A stretch of 64,000 nt of DNA from DATEZO01 sp035255485 (GTDB taxonomy: Bacteria; Pseudomonadota; Gammaproteobacteria; Burkholderiales; Burkholderiaceae_D), in contig DATEZO010000137.1 in the NCBI GenBank assembly GCA_035255485.1, forward strand, positions 38,211 through 102,210, read 5' to 3'. Within the stretch, counting starts at the first letter, position 1. Every line of letters starts with the position of its first letter. Both the position numbers and the translations under genes were made by a program. Below the pieces are notes generated by a model that was given only the letters and a program-made list of their open reading frames with translations, did no database searches and was not told the DNA's origin. Positions 35,493 to 45,078 of this stretch are shown piece by piece.

Positions 35493-36938
35493 TCATCCTG
35501 CCATGGAACAGAGTTTCACATCGGTATAGCCCAGCAGCCCTTCCATGCCGCTTTCCTGGCCAAATCCACTTTCCTTCCAGCCACCGAATGGCGTTTCCGG
35601 CTGCGATACGCCGAAATGGTTGATACCGACCATTCCTGCCTCCAGTTCTTCATTCAACCGATGTGCAGTCGCGAAGTCGCGGGTAAAGGCATAAGCGGCC
35701 AGTCCGTATGGCAAGCCGTTGGCGGCGGCGATCGCTTCGTCAAGCGCTTCGAATGGTTGCAGGATGGCGATGGGACCGAACGGTTCTTCATTCAGCACCC
35801 GCGCATCCGATGGCAATTCCGCAAGAACTGTCGGCGCATAGAAGTAGCCGGTTTTTTCGAGCCGATGTCCGCCGCACAGCAATTTTCCACCGCGCTCCAC
35901 GGCATCATCCACCAGTCGCTGCATATCGCCCAGGCGGCGTTCATGTACCAAAGGCCCCATCTCCACGCCCTCTTCCATGCCGAATCCGACCCGGATTTTC
36001 TGTGCGCCCTGCACAAAGGCGTCGCGGAAAGCGGCGAACTGCGATGCATGTACGTAGAATCGGGTCGGCGATACGCAAACCTGGCCGCCATTGCGGTATT
36101 TGGCCGTGACCGAGGCTTTGGCTGCTTTTTCGATATCCGCGTCCTGGCAAACGATGACCGGTGCATGGCCGCCCAGTTCCGCGGTGTAGCGCTTGATGCC
36201 CTTGGCAGCCAGTTCGCCGAGCAAGCGGCCGACCGGAACCGAACCGGTAAACGACACCTTCCTGATCACTGGCGAAGCGATCAGATAGGCGGAGACTTCC
36301 GCAGGCCGACCGCACACCATGTTCAGCACGCCCGGCGGCAATCCGGCATCATGAAATGCGCGCACCATTTCCATGCAGGTGGCGGGCGTCTCCTCGGCCG
36401 GCTTGATGATCATGCTGCAACCGGCGGCAAGCGCGCCGCCGATCTTGCGGGACGGCAGGTTGGCGGGAAAGTTCCACGGCGTGAATGCGGCGACCGGCCC
36501 CACCGGCTGACGCATTACCAGCTGTGACAGCACTTCCGGCGAGCGCGACGGCACCGTGCGTCCGTAAAGACGCTTGCCCTCTTCCGCCAGGAAATCGATG
36601 ATCTCCGCGCCCAGCACTACCTCGCGCAATGCCTGGGCGTAGGGCTTGCCCTGCTCCAGCGTGAGCATGGATGCGATGGCGGAAGCCCGTTCGCGCAACA
36701 ATTGCGTGGCACGAGAAATTGTCTTCTGCCGTTCAAACGCGCTGGTTTTCTTCCAGATGGCGGAACCGCGTTGCGCCGCTGCCAATGCGGCGTCCAGTTC
36801 TGCCGTTCCGGCCAGCGGCAGCATGCCCAGCACTGTCTCATCGGCGGGATTAACCACCGGCATTTCACCGCCGGAAGCGGCGCCAAGCCACTTGCCATCG
36901 ATATAAAGAGCGAGGGCGGGATAGGCATTGCTCGACAT
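35493..36938 (-). CDS. NAD(P)-dependent succinate-semialdehyde dehydrogenase-like enzyme
   Basis: A 481-residue aldehyde dehydrogenase. The cofactor-binding AFTPWNFPANLPSRKIGGALAAGC (151-174), the general base in TAELGGHAP (Glu255) and the catalytic cysteine in NGGQVCVSP (Cys288) are intact. The length and FTPWNFP motif fit the succinate/glutarate-semialdehyde group. Together with the aminotransferase it resembles a GABA-type pathway, so a semialdehyde intermediate derived from the amine is plausible. It differs clearly from the second dehydrogenase at 45079, which has an aliphatic/aromatic aldehyde profile. Confidence 0.88.
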   Translation of the reverse strand: MSSNAYPALALYIDGKWLGAASGGEMPVVNPADETVLGMLPLAGTAELDAALAAAQRGSAIWKKTSAFERQKTISRATQLLRERASAIASMLTLEQGKPYAQALREVVLGAEIIDFLAEEGKRLYGRTVPSRSPEVLSQLVMRQPVGPVAAFTPWNFPANLPSRKIGGALAAGCSMIIKPAEETPATCMEMVRAFHDAGLPPGVLNMVCGRPAEVSAYLIASPVIRKVSFTGSVPVGRLLGELAAKGIKRYTAELGGHAPVIVCQDADIEKAAKASVTAKYRNGGQVCVSPTRFYVHASQFAAFRDAFVQGAQKIRVGFGMEEGVEMGPLVHERRLGDMQRLVDDAVERGGKLLCGGHRLEKTGYFYAPTVLAELPSDARVLNEEPFGPIAILQPFEALDEAIAAANGLPYGLAAYAFTRDFATAHRLNEELEAGMVGINHFGVSQPETPFGGWKESGFGQESGMEGLLGYTDVKLCSMAG

Positions 36939-36955
36939 GAAAACTCCTTCAATGA

Positions 36956-38284
36956 TTACAGGGCGGCTCGGATTTCATCGCGGCGGCGTGCGTGCAGCAG
37001 CATGCCGTACAGTCCGCCAACCAGCATCCAGGAGCATCCTACAAACAGGGCCAGCTGGCTCATGCCGGAAAATACGGCAAGCACCACGACCAGGCCAAGA
37101 GTGGGAACAATCCAGTGCAGGAATATCTTGCGCGATTTCTTGCGAATACCGAAGTGCACCAGGACCGACAGATGCAGCAGGAAAAATCCTGCCAGCGCGC
37201 CAAAATTAACGATGGTGGCAAGTTCATCAATCCTGTTTTGCATGGTCAGCGCCACCATCAATGACAAGCCGGAAGTAAACAGCATCGCGACAAACGGCGT
37301 GCCATGCTTGGGATGTATCCGTGCCAGCACATGCGGCAATTGTCGATCTCGTCCCATGGCAAACACCACGCGCGCTACCCCGGCCTGCATCGGCACGGGG
37401 TTTGAAAATCCATTGACCATGGCAATCACCCAGGCCATGAATACCGCAAACCATGCGCCGACTGCCCAGCCGGCCAGCTCAAAAGCAGCAGCGGCGACAT
37501 CCTTGATCTTGATGCCTGGCATGAGATTGCCCACGATCCATGTCTGGATAACGAAGATCAGCGTAGTCGCCACCAAGGCGCCTAATATCGCGCGTCCGAC
37601 AGTCTTGCCGCTGCCGTCCCTGGTTTCCTCGGACAAAGTGGAAATCGCATCGAAGCCAAGAAAAGACAATACGCAGATGGATGTGGCGCTAAAAATCTTG
37701 CCGGCGTCGAAAGCGGCGGCATCGAACACCGGGCGCATGGTCAGCGCGCCATTGCCCTTGCCGCTGTACAGCGCCATCAATGCGAATCCCAGGAAGGCAA
37801 TCAGCATGATTCCCTGCAGGCCGAGGAAAGCGAAATTGGCCCGTGTCGTAACCGTAATTCCAAACCAGTTGATGCACAGCGTGACGCCCAGCGCCAGGAC
37901 GATCCACACCCAGCGATCCACCTGGGGCAGCAGCGTACTCATGGCAACCGATGCCAATACATAGAGCAGCGCCGGGATCAGCAGGTAATCCAGCAGAATC
38001 ATCCAGCCGGCCATGAAGCCGGGGAATCGGCCCAGGCCCAATCGCGCAAACGCGTAAACCGAGCCGGCTTGCGGCACCTCCTCGGTCATGGTGGCGTAAC
38101 TGCGGGCGGTGAAGTACATGCACAGCGCTCCCAGCAGGTAAGCCAGTACGATCAGCCCGGCGGAGGCATCCCAGACGAACCCGAGCGTGGACAACGGCGC
38201 AATCGGAGCGATGTAGGCCAGTCCATAGGCCAGCAGATCCCAGTAACCGAGCGTCTTCTTCAAATGCGGAGAAATTGAGTTCAT
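36956..38284 (-). CDS. APC family amino acid/amine permease
   Basis: A 442-residue inner membrane transporter with about twelve hydrophobic segments. TM1 contains the substrate-binding YGLAYIAPIAPLSTLG, and the family segment EVPQAGSVYAFARLGLGRFPGFMAGWMILLDYLLIP follows. APC members of this type import amino acids, putrescine, ethanolamine or similar amines with protons. Lying between the envelope quartet and the catabolic enzymes, it probably imports the amine or its amino-acid product to the cytoplasm. Confidence 0.88.
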   Translation of the reverse strand: MNSISPHLKKTLGYWDLLAYGLAYIAPIAPLSTLGFVWDASAGLIVLAYLLGALCMYFTARSYATMTEEVPQAGSVYAFARLGLGRFPGFMAGWMILLDYLLIPALLYVLASVAMSTLLPQVDRWVWIVLALGVTLCINWFGITVTTRANFAFLGLQGIMLIAFLGFALMALYSGKGNGALTMRPVFDAAAFDAGKIFSATSICVLSFLGFDAISTLSEETRDGSGKTVGRAILGALVATTLIFVIQTWIVGNLMPGIKIKDVAAAAFELAGWAVGAWFAVFMAWVIAMVNGFSNPVPMQAGVARVVFAMGRDRQLPHVLARIHPKHGTPFVAMLFTSGLSLMVALTMQNRIDELATIVNFGALAGFFLLHLSVLVHFGIRKKSRKIFLHWIVPTLGLVVVLAVFSGMSQLALFVGCSWMLVGGLYGMLLHARRRDEIRAAL

Positions 38285-38329
38285 GCACCATCCTTTTCGA
38301 AATTGACGCCTTCGCCGAAGCCGTACCCG

Positions 38330-39298
38330 CTATGGAGCAATGACATCGTTCACCACGCCTGCCTGGCCGAACAAGACGACTTGCCCATTCGCCCCGCCGG
38401 CGACACTGGTGAGGTTCAATCGATCCTCGCGGATGCGGCTCTCGAAACTGTGGCCGCCATCCTTGCTGACCAGGATGGTGCCGCTCATTCCCACCAGTAT
38501 GACTCGGCCATCGGCAAGCTGGGTGATCCCCGACAGCGCCTGGGTGGTGCCGGTATTCACCTGCTGCCAGGTATCGCCGTTATCTCCGGAACGGAACACA
38601 TTGCCGCGCATGCCGATAATCATGATCGCACCTTCCTTGAGCATCATGCCGTTCCAGAACGACCCCTTGTAAAGCGGCTTCAGTGTTTTCCAGGTTTTAC
38701 CGGCATCACTGCTGCGGAATACCGTTCCTGCTTCGGCTACCACGAACAGCGTCTCGCCGGCGCCCGCAAATATCTGGTTCAGATGCCGGTCACTGTCATC
38801 GCCTTGGCCCAGCAACATTTCTTTCCAGCTTGTGCCGCCATCGAGCGTTTCGATGGCACGTCCGAAAGAGCCGACAGCGATCCCGTGCTGTGCATTGCCG
38901 AACCAGACGGACAGCAATGCCAGATCACTCTCGGCAGTGTGCTGCACGGACCAGTTCTCACCGCCATCACGGCTCTGCAAAACGATCCCGCCGTGGCCCA
39001 CGGCCCAGCCCAGCTTGTCGTCCACGAAGCAGACGCTGGTCAGCATTGAATATGTTGCGACACTCTGCGCCTGACGCCAGGTCTTGCCCTGGTCATCCGA
39101 AAGCAGCACGATGCCGTAGTCGCCCACGCCGACCAGCCTATTGCCGGCGCGTGTCACGGTCACCAGGGGCGCCTTGGTCGCTTTCGGCGCCTTGACTGCG
39201 ATTTGCTGTACTGCCGTTTCCGCTGCCGTGGCGCTGCCATAAGGAAGCAGGACGGCAAGCGCGACGGCGCCAAGTTTGATGCATAACGACTTTTTCAT
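38330..39298 (-). CDS. YCF48/BNR-repeat periplasmic protein
   Basis: A 322-residue exported protein (signal peptide to about residue 26, SATAA) built of repeated beta-propeller blades with the pattern LLSDDQGKTWR, LQSRDGGENWS, IETLDGGTSWK, FRSSDAGKTWK, FRSGDNGDTWQ and LVSKDGGHSFE. This is the YCF48/photosystem II assembly-factor-like family. In many Proteobacteria it accompanies an RND/MMPL transporter and DUF1302/DUF1329 proteins, as here. The partner RND gene ends 18 bases upstream. Probably a periplasmic accessory of that transporter. Confidence 0.85.
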   Translation of the reverse strand: MKKSLCIKLGAVALAVLLPYGSATAAETAVQQIAVKAPKATKAPLVTVTRAGNRLVGVGDYGIVLLSDDQGKTWRQAQSVATYSMLTSVCFVDDKLGWAVGHGGIVLQSRDGGENWSVQHTAESDLALLSVWFGNAQHGIAVGSFGRAIETLDGGTSWKEMLLGQGDDSDRHLNQIFAGAGETLFVVAEAGTVFRSSDAGKTWKTLKPLYKGSFWNGMMLKEGAIMIIGMRGNVFRSGDNGDTWQQVNTGTTQALSGITQLADGRVILVGMSGTILVSKDGGHSFESRIREDRLNLTSVAGGANGQVVLFGQAGVVNDVIAP

Positions 39299-39316
39299 TT
39301 CAGTCTGACTCTCTGA

Positions 39317-41677
39317 TCAATGGCTGAGCAATGGTGCGCGCACCGGACCGCGGCGCGGAATGATGACATCAATCATCACTGCCAGCGCAGGCAACAGCGT
39401 TATTGACATGATCATGTTGACCATGAACATGAAGGTCAGCAGCATGCCCATGTCGGCCTGGAACTTGAGCGCCGAGAATGACCAGGTCGCCACGCCGACC
39501 GATAACGTGATGGCAGTGAAAATAGTGGCATTGCCGGTTTCGTAGAGCGATTTCTGAAAGGCTGTGACAATATCCACTCCTTGCGCAAGATAATGCTGCA
39601 GGCGGTTATAGATGTAGAACGCATAATCAACGCCGATGCCGACCGCCAGCACCATTACCGGCAAGGTGGCCACCGTCAGGCCGATCTCCAGCTCTTTCAT
39701 GAACCAGTATCCAAGGAAGGTGGCCAGCGTCAACGGCAGGCAGCAGGCCAGCATGGCGCGCCAGTCGCGATAGGTGACGAATACCAGCGCAATGATGGTG
39801 AAGTAGACGTAGAACATCATCGGCAACTCAGTGCTCTCCAACACTTCGTTGGTGGCCGCCTGCACACCGACATTGCCGCTTGCCAGCCGTATCTTGACTC
39901 CTTCCGCGTGGTAACGCGTACGGAAATCCTTCACCGCGGCAATCACTTCCTTCACGGTACTGGCCTTGTGATCCGCAAGATAGAGATTCACCGGCATTAT
40001 GGTGCAACCCTGGTTGGAAAGTCCGCTTCCTTCCGGCACAAAACTCATCGCATTGGCCAGCGCCCGGGTTCCATGCGGCAGCGCCATCCATTTTGGATTG
40101 CCCTCATTCAGTCCGGAATTGGCCAGCTTGGCCAGTGAAGAAACCGAGGCTACCGATAGCACACCCGGTACATTCTGCATGGCCCAGGTGAACTGATCCA
40201 CGAAGTGCATGACCGGATAATTGAAACAGCCATCCTTGGGCGATTCGACCACGACCGTCAGTACGTCCAGGCCGAGATCAAAATTGGAGACAATGCTTTC
40301 CGCATCGCGGTTGTAGCGGGATTCACTACGCAGTTCCGGCACGCCCGGCTTGACATCACCGATATGCCTGCCCTGGCTTTGGTAGTAGGCGACGCCGAAC
40401 AATCCCAGGCATAGTACTGTGGCGATGGCGGCATTGCGCGTCTCTGCGATCTTGCCGAGGATCTTCATGCTCTGCTCACGCCGATTGCGTATGCGGCCGA
40501 TCCGCTCGACATAGGCGCTGCCGAAAGAGAAGAAGGAAGCGACTATCGGCAACATGATCAGGTTGGTGACGATCTTGTAGGTCACGCCGAGCGTTGCCGT
40601 GATCGACAACTCCTGGATCATCGGGATCGGAATCAGGATCAGCGTGGCGAAACCGACCATGGCAGTCACCAGCGCCATCGAGCCAGGCATCAGCAGCCCG
40701 GTGAAACTGCGGCGCGCCGCCGTCATGCTGTCGGCGCCGGCGCATACCTCCTTGGAAATGTAATTAATCTGCTGGATCCCGTGCGACACGCCAATGGCAA
40801 ACACCAGGAACGGCACCAGGACGGCAAGCGGATCAAGGCCGAAACCGAGCAGCGTGATGGTGCCGAACTGCCAGATGACCGATACCAGCGAGCAGGAGAG
40901 CGGCAAAAATGTCATTTTCCAGTTGCGGGTGTACATATACACTGCAGCTGCTGTCAGCACGAATGCAAGCAGGAAGAACAACATCACGCTTTTTGCGCCG
41001 TCGGCGATGTCGCCGATCTGCTTGGCAAAGCCGATGATCTGGACTTCAAATTTGTCGTCTTCGTATTTCTTGCGGATTTCATTTTCCAGCCGAGCGGCCA
41101 GATCAAGATAGTCAAGTTTCTTGCCGGTATGCAGATCGTTTTCGAGCAGATCGGCCACGATCATGGCGCCGGAATTATCACTGGCAACGAGGCTACCCAC
41201 ATAGCCACCGACAATGGCATTGTTGTGAATATGAACGATGTTTTCCGTGCTCAGCCGCTCGGGAGTCACGTCGCCACCGATCACGTCTTCGGCCTTGAGT
41301 CCGTCGTCGGTAATCTCCACCACCCGCGTGTTCGGAGTCCACAATGACGACACAGTGCGCCGGTCGACGCCAGGCAGAAAGAAGACCGCCTGGGTAATAT
41401 CATACAAACGCTTCAGGGCATCTTTATTCCAGATATCGCCCTTGCGCGGTTTGACCACTACGATGATGCGATTGGCGCCGAAGATCTCATTGCGATACTT
41501 GAAAAACGTATCAATATACTCATGGCCCTTCGGCAATTGCTTGTCGAAGCCGGCCGACATACGCAATTGCACTGCATAAAAGCCCATGAAAAGCGTCAAG
41601 ACACCGAGTACGGCCAAGGTAGCCAGGCGGTGATTGAAGAACAGGTTTTCCAGCCGTTTGACCAAAGAGGCAATCAT
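39317..41677 (-). CDS. RND/MMPL superfamily transporter
   Basis: A 786-residue inner membrane protein with two homologous halves. Each half has one N-terminal membrane helix, a large periplasmic domain (about 40-240 and 420-620) and a five- to six-helix sterol-sensing-type bundle, for example VPFLVFAIGVSHGIQQIN and MVLAVGIGVDYAFYIYNRL with the proton-relay acidic residue. This is the MMPL/HpnN-like branch that moves lipids or hydrophobic compounds rather than drugs through TolC. It lies 112 bases after the DUF1302 gene, with a strong hairpin in between. Confidence 0.88.
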   Translation of the reverse strand: MIASLVKRLENLFFNHRLATLAVLGVLTLFMGFYAVQLRMSAGFDKQLPKGHEYIDTFFKYRNEIFGANRIIVVVKPRKGDIWNKDALKRLYDITQAVFFLPGVDRRTVSSLWTPNTRVVEITDDGLKAEDVIGGDVTPERLSTENIVHIHNNAIVGGYVGSLVASDNSGAMIVADLLENDLHTGKKLDYLDLAARLENEIRKKYEDDKFEVQIIGFAKQIGDIADGAKSVMLFFLLAFVLTAAAVYMYTRNWKMTFLPLSCSLVSVIWQFGTITLLGFGLDPLAVLVPFLVFAIGVSHGIQQINYISKEVCAGADSMTAARRSFTGLLMPGSMALVTAMVGFATLILIPIPMIQELSITATLGVTYKIVTNLIMLPIVASFFSFGSAYVERIGRIRNRREQSMKILGKIAETRNAAIATVLCLGLFGVAYYQSQGRHIGDVKPGVPELRSESRYNRDAESIVSNFDLGLDVLTVVVESPKDGCFNYPVMHFVDQFTWAMQNVPGVLSVASVSSLAKLANSGLNEGNPKWMALPHGTRALANAMSFVPEGSGLSNQGCTIMPVNLYLADHKASTVKEVIAAVKDFRTRYHAEGVKIRLASGNVGVQAATNEVLESTELPMMFYVYFTIIALVFVTYRDWRAMLACCLPLTLATFLGYWFMKELEIGLTVATLPVMVLAVGIGVDYAFYIYNRLQHYLAQGVDIVTAFQKSLYETGNATIFTAITLSVGVATWSFSALKFQADMGMLLTFMFMVNMIMSITLLPALAVMIDVIIPRRGPVRAPLLSH

Positions 41678-41733
41678 TCATCTAACCTTTAAAGCAATAC
41701 TCTTGATACTGCCGGCAAGGCAGGCAGCGGGTA

Positions 41734-41779
41734 CAGGGCAGGTGCAACGTACCAGCGATGATGCGTTGCACCTGCCCTG
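41734..41779 (-). repeat. 16-bp perfect inverted repeat between DUF1302 and RND genes
   Basis: Arms CAGGGCAGGTGCAACG (41734-41749) and its exact complement (41764-41779) enclose a 14-base loop, starting 10 bases beyond the DUF1302 stop. No T tract follows in either direction. A transcript-stabilising or partial-termination hairpin that lowers expression of the downstream transporter relative to the outer membrane protein is the simplest reading. Confidence 0.85.
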
Positions 41780-41789
41780 CAGGTTTTCA

Positions 41790-43619
41790 TCAGAAGGAGC
41801 GGGACATGCTCGCAAACAGGAAATCGCGATCGGTTGCCAGGTTATTGCTGCCGCCACCCCAGAAACTGGTCGCACCCACGTTGGCTTTCCATTTGCTGTT
41901 GTCGCGATCAAAGTTGAGCGACAGCGTCAGCGCCTTGCGCCCCTGGACAAATGGCATGGCGTTCGGGCTGATACCGTGCACATCGTGGGCAAAATCGATC
42001 TGCGGCGACATGTTCCATTCGCTGCCACCCACATGCGGATACGCCATGAAGGTCGACAAGACGTAGCCGTACGAGCCTTTGGTCGGCAATTGATAGTTAG
42101 GCAGCAGGTACGGCACGGCACCCGACAAATCCAGATTCGGATAGTAGGTGTAGGCCACTTCCCCGAGCATTGTCCATTCAGCTGCCCCTAAAGCCTTGCT
42201 GATACGGCCTAAAGGACTGCTGGGCGCCACCAGATAAAACCCGGTTAAATGCGCCTGCCAGCGCTTTTCGTCGACGTAACCATTCACGTAGGCGCGTGTT
42301 CCCGTGGTATTGGCGACATCCATCACGCTGTAGCGGCCGGCCAGGGGGACCGTCGGATCGATCATGACGGAATCCTTCGGCCGGTATGAGATTTCCGTAC
42401 CCACCGCGACATCACCAATCACCGTATTGGCCGATACGCCGAACAAATCGCGCGACTCGCCATAGTTGACAAAATACGCGTCCGGGCCAGGTGCTCCCGG
42501 GTTGCCGGCGAATCCGACAAACGGCAGCTTGTCATGGAAGCGGATGTAGTAAGCGCCCCACTCGATGTCGTTATCCGCCTTGTAGCGCAAGGCGGCGCCG
42601 AACTGGCCCTGATCGCGCGGTTTCTTTTCGAATTCCCTTGGCACGAAAGTGCCGGCTGCCACCAGGTCCGCCAATGTCAGCCTGGTGCCTGCCGGTTGCA
42701 GCATGCCGGTGCTGATGGTTCCCGGGTCGCCGACACTTCCGGTAGACAAGCCAATCAGCGAACTCGGCAGGAATGCTCCCTGCACGCCTTTGCCGATGAC
42801 ATCCGCACCCGAGAAATAAGTGCCGACCGGATCAAACTGGAATCCGTTCCAGCCAAATTGATAATAGGCCTCCAGGCTCAGCTTTTCCGCCAACCCGATA
42901 TTCAGCGACAGCATCGGCGCCGGCCGGAATACTTCCTTGAGTTGTGTGCCGGGCGTATGGAACTTGCGGAGATCGATCGCATTGGTGACGTTCACGCCGC
43001 CGTAGATGAAGATATCCTCGCCCCAGCTGATCACCTGGTTGCCGAGCTTTACCTTGGTCGGCATGCCGCTAACCTCAAAATCCTTTGCCAGCCATGCATC
43101 CAGCAAGGTGATATTCGTGACGGCAAGGTCCTTAGCGTCATCTGCCAGCGGAGTGCGCCGGGTATGGTCGGCCCTGAAGTCCTTGGACCAGGTTGCCCGA
43201 ATCAGGCTGGATACGCCTTGCGGCATTTTCAGATACAGTTCATGCGTGCCCTTCAGGGCGGCGGAAACGATATCGCCTTTATTGAAGTTGAGATTGCCAT
43301 CATCGGCCTGCAGGTTGTTGAAATCCGGACTGGATGTCCCGCCGAAACCGGGCCCGTTGACTACCGTTCCCAACGTGCCTTCGGTAGCGGCGCAACCGCC
43401 GTTGTCGTTGCCGATGATATGGCAATTCTGTCCCTGGAGCCGCTTCTGGATCCCGAACGAGATCGTAGAGTCGAAGCTGCCGCTGACGGATTCCCCCTCG
43501 AACTTGACCGCAGCGGCCGGTTGCGCCACCAGTAGACCGACACTCCCGAGCGCCAGCGCCTGAACGATGCGATTCAGGCGAACATTCATGCGTTGCCGCT
43601 GTTGTATCTTCTTTTTCAT
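41790..43619 (-). CDS. DUF1302 outer membrane protein
   Basis: A 609-residue protein with a signal peptide (LALGSVGLLVAQPAAA), a first beta strand VKFEGESVSGSFDSTISFGIQKRLQ, many alternating aromatic strands and a C-terminal Phe (DFLFASMSRSF) typical of outer membrane beta-barrels. DUF1302 proteins are porin-like, often co-encoded with DUF1329 proteins and RND transporters in clusters for hydrophobic compounds. A strong GGAGGAG precedes the ATG at 43619; the longer frame runs through the preceding gene. Probably the outer membrane component for substrate passage. Confidence 0.88.
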   Translation of the reverse strand: MKKKIQQRQRMNVRLNRIVQALALGSVGLLVAQPAAAVKFEGESVSGSFDSTISFGIQKRLQGQNCHIIGNDNGGCAATEGTLGTVVNGPGFGGTSSPDFNNLQADDGNLNFNKGDIVSAALKGTHELYLKMPQGVSSLIRATWSKDFRADHTRRTPLADDAKDLAVTNITLLDAWLAKDFEVSGMPTKVKLGNQVISWGEDIFIYGGVNVTNAIDLRKFHTPGTQLKEVFRPAPMLSLNIGLAEKLSLEAYYQFGWNGFQFDPVGTYFSGADVIGKGVQGAFLPSSLIGLSTGSVGDPGTISTGMLQPAGTRLTLADLVAAGTFVPREFEKKPRDQGQFGAALRYKADNDIEWGAYYIRFHDKLPFVGFAGNPGAPGPDAYFVNYGESRDLFGVSANTVIGDVAVGTEISYRPKDSVMIDPTVPLAGRYSVMDVANTTGTRAYVNGYVDEKRWQAHLTGFYLVAPSSPLGRISKALGAAEWTMLGEVAYTYYPNLDLSGAVPYLLPNYQLPTKGSYGYVLSTFMAYPHVGGSEWNMSPQIDFAHDVHGISPNAMPFVQGRKALTLSLNFDRDNSKWKANVGATSFWGGGSNNLATDRDFLFASMSRSF

Positions 43620-43680
43620 TGTCTTCTCCTCCTTGTTTCCATTAGCAGGGCAGTCGCCGAAGCGGCTGCCCGCACCCTGC

Positions 43681-45054
43681 TTACCGATCGCCGACGCGGC
43701 GCAGCTCATCCGGGTTGAATCGTTTCGGATCAATGCGACCTTCGCGCCCAGCCAGCCAGTCTGTCTCGGGTCGTTCCTGGGTTGCGTTCTCTCCCACATA
43801 ACGGCCTATCGCCAGGTCATAGTTCATGAATTCCTGTCCGACGCAGGCAGGTATTTCGGGTGCGACAATGATGCTGCTTTCCTGCACACGCCAGATCTTG
43901 CCCTGGGCATCATAGTTATCAACTACCATCAGACCCCAGCTATCTTCATCAAGATAGAACACGCGTTTCGGGAAGATATGGCGCATGCCCGGCTTCAGCG
44001 TTGCCTCCACTTTCCAGACGCGATGCGTTTCGTAGCGAACGAGGTCGCGGTTGACGTAGTTCGGGCCGTAGATCTCCTGATACTTGCGACTCTTGTCGAT
44101 CCATTTCCAGCTGTTGTAGGGAATGACCATTTCCTGCTTGCCGACCAGTTTCCAGTCGTAACGGTCCATTGCGCCGGCAAACATCGGATACTGATCGACA
44201 GTTTCCAGATTCTCATATCCGGGAACCGGATTGTCGTACGCGAACGTCGGTGCGCGCCGTACCCGGCGCTGTCCCGGGAAATACAGCCAGGCATCGCTCG
44301 GCTTGTTGAAGAACCAGTGTGCAAGAATCAGTTCGCCGGTACGCGCGGCAGGAGATACCACGGCATTGAGCAGCTTGATCTCGACGCCGTCGACATCTTC
44401 CACGCTCTTGTTCTTCGGATTATGGAAAGGAATGTTCACCCATTGATCCTGCACCAGAGGCACAATCTCGCCACTTGTGGAGAAAATGGTCGAGTAATGC
44501 TCGATCCGTCCCTCGCCCATGTAGCGCAGCTTGTGGTTCCACATCGCTTCCGCACCGTTTTTCGGGATCGGGAACAGGATTGCGGTACCCATTGCCTTCT
44601 CCAGTCCCCATCCATTGGATGCGAGCTTGGCTTCCTTGGCATTGATTTTGGTCCGCTCGTAGACGATATCGGAGTAGCCGCAGCTGCGACGAGTCGGATA
44701 TACATCCATGCGGTATCCCTTGAGGGTCTTGACCAGGGTAATCTGGCCTTCGGAAAGCTTGTCCTTGTATTTGTCGACATTGGAGGCGTCGATCGAGTAC
44801 AAGGGCTTGTCATTCTTGTACGGATCAATTCTCTTCTGTCCGACCTTCCAGCCCGCCGGCGCCTTCATCATGCCGCCAGTCCATTCCGGAATGATTCCAT
44901 CCTTGCTACCGGCCCTTTCAGCACCCACCGGGGTCAGATCCTTCCCCAATCGCGCGATTTCCGCATCGCTTGCCGCTGCGAATGCAGATCCTGCCGCCAG
45001 TACTCCGGATGCGGCCAGTAATAGCGCCACACTTTTTCTCATGCTCGTTTTCAT
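43681..45054 (-). CDS. DUF1329 periplasmic protein
   Basis: A 457-residue exported protein with a signal peptide ending GSAFAAAS. It continues with DAEIARLGKDLTPVGAERAGSKDGIIPEWTGG, the recognised N-terminus of mature DUF1329 proteins, and has the YFPGQRRVRRAPTFAYDNP and MVIPYNSWKWIDKSRKY segments. The fold is believed to be related to lipoprotein carriers of the LolA/LolB type, so it may ferry a hydrophobic molecule across the periplasm between the RND protein and the DUF1302 barrel (inference). It lies 24 bases after the aldehyde dehydrogenase. Confidence 0.87.
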   Translation of the reverse strand: MKTSMRKSVALLLAASGVLAAGSAFAAASDAEIARLGKDLTPVGAERAGSKDGIIPEWTGGMMKAPAGWKVGQKRIDPYKNDKPLYSIDASNVDKYKDKLSEGQITLVKTLKGYRMDVYPTRRSCGYSDIVYERTKINAKEAKLASNGWGLEKAMGTAILFPIPKNGAEAMWNHKLRYMGEGRIEHYSTIFSTSGEIVPLVQDQWVNIPFHNPKNKSVEDVDGVEIKLLNAVVSPAARTGELILAHWFFNKPSDAWLYFPGQRRVRRAPTFAYDNPVPGYENLETVDQYPMFAGAMDRYDWKLVGKQEMVIPYNSWKWIDKSRKYQEIYGPNYVNRDLVRYETHRVWKVEATLKPGMRHIFPKRVFYLDEDSWGLMVVDNYDAQGKIWRVQESSIIVAPEIPACVGQEFMNYDLAIGRYVGENATQERPETDWLAGREGRIDPKRFNPDELRRVGDR

Positions 45055-45078
45055 ATTGTCTCCTCCTTGTGATCCCAG

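Noticed and set aside
34938..36527. 529-codon plus-strand frame opposite the UPF0261 and semialdehyde dehydrogenase genes
   Set aside because: It crosses two real genes on the other strand and has the Arg/His/Cys-rich composition of a shadow frame.
40935..40948. Further copy of the ATACAC palindrome (GTGTACATATACAC)
   Set aside because: It lies inside the RND coding sequence, has arms in the opposite order and lacks the GGGAGTATA partner at 55 bases.
43567..45021. 484-codon plus-strand frame opposite DUF1329
   Set aside because: Shadow of a well-supported gene; no recognisable domain.
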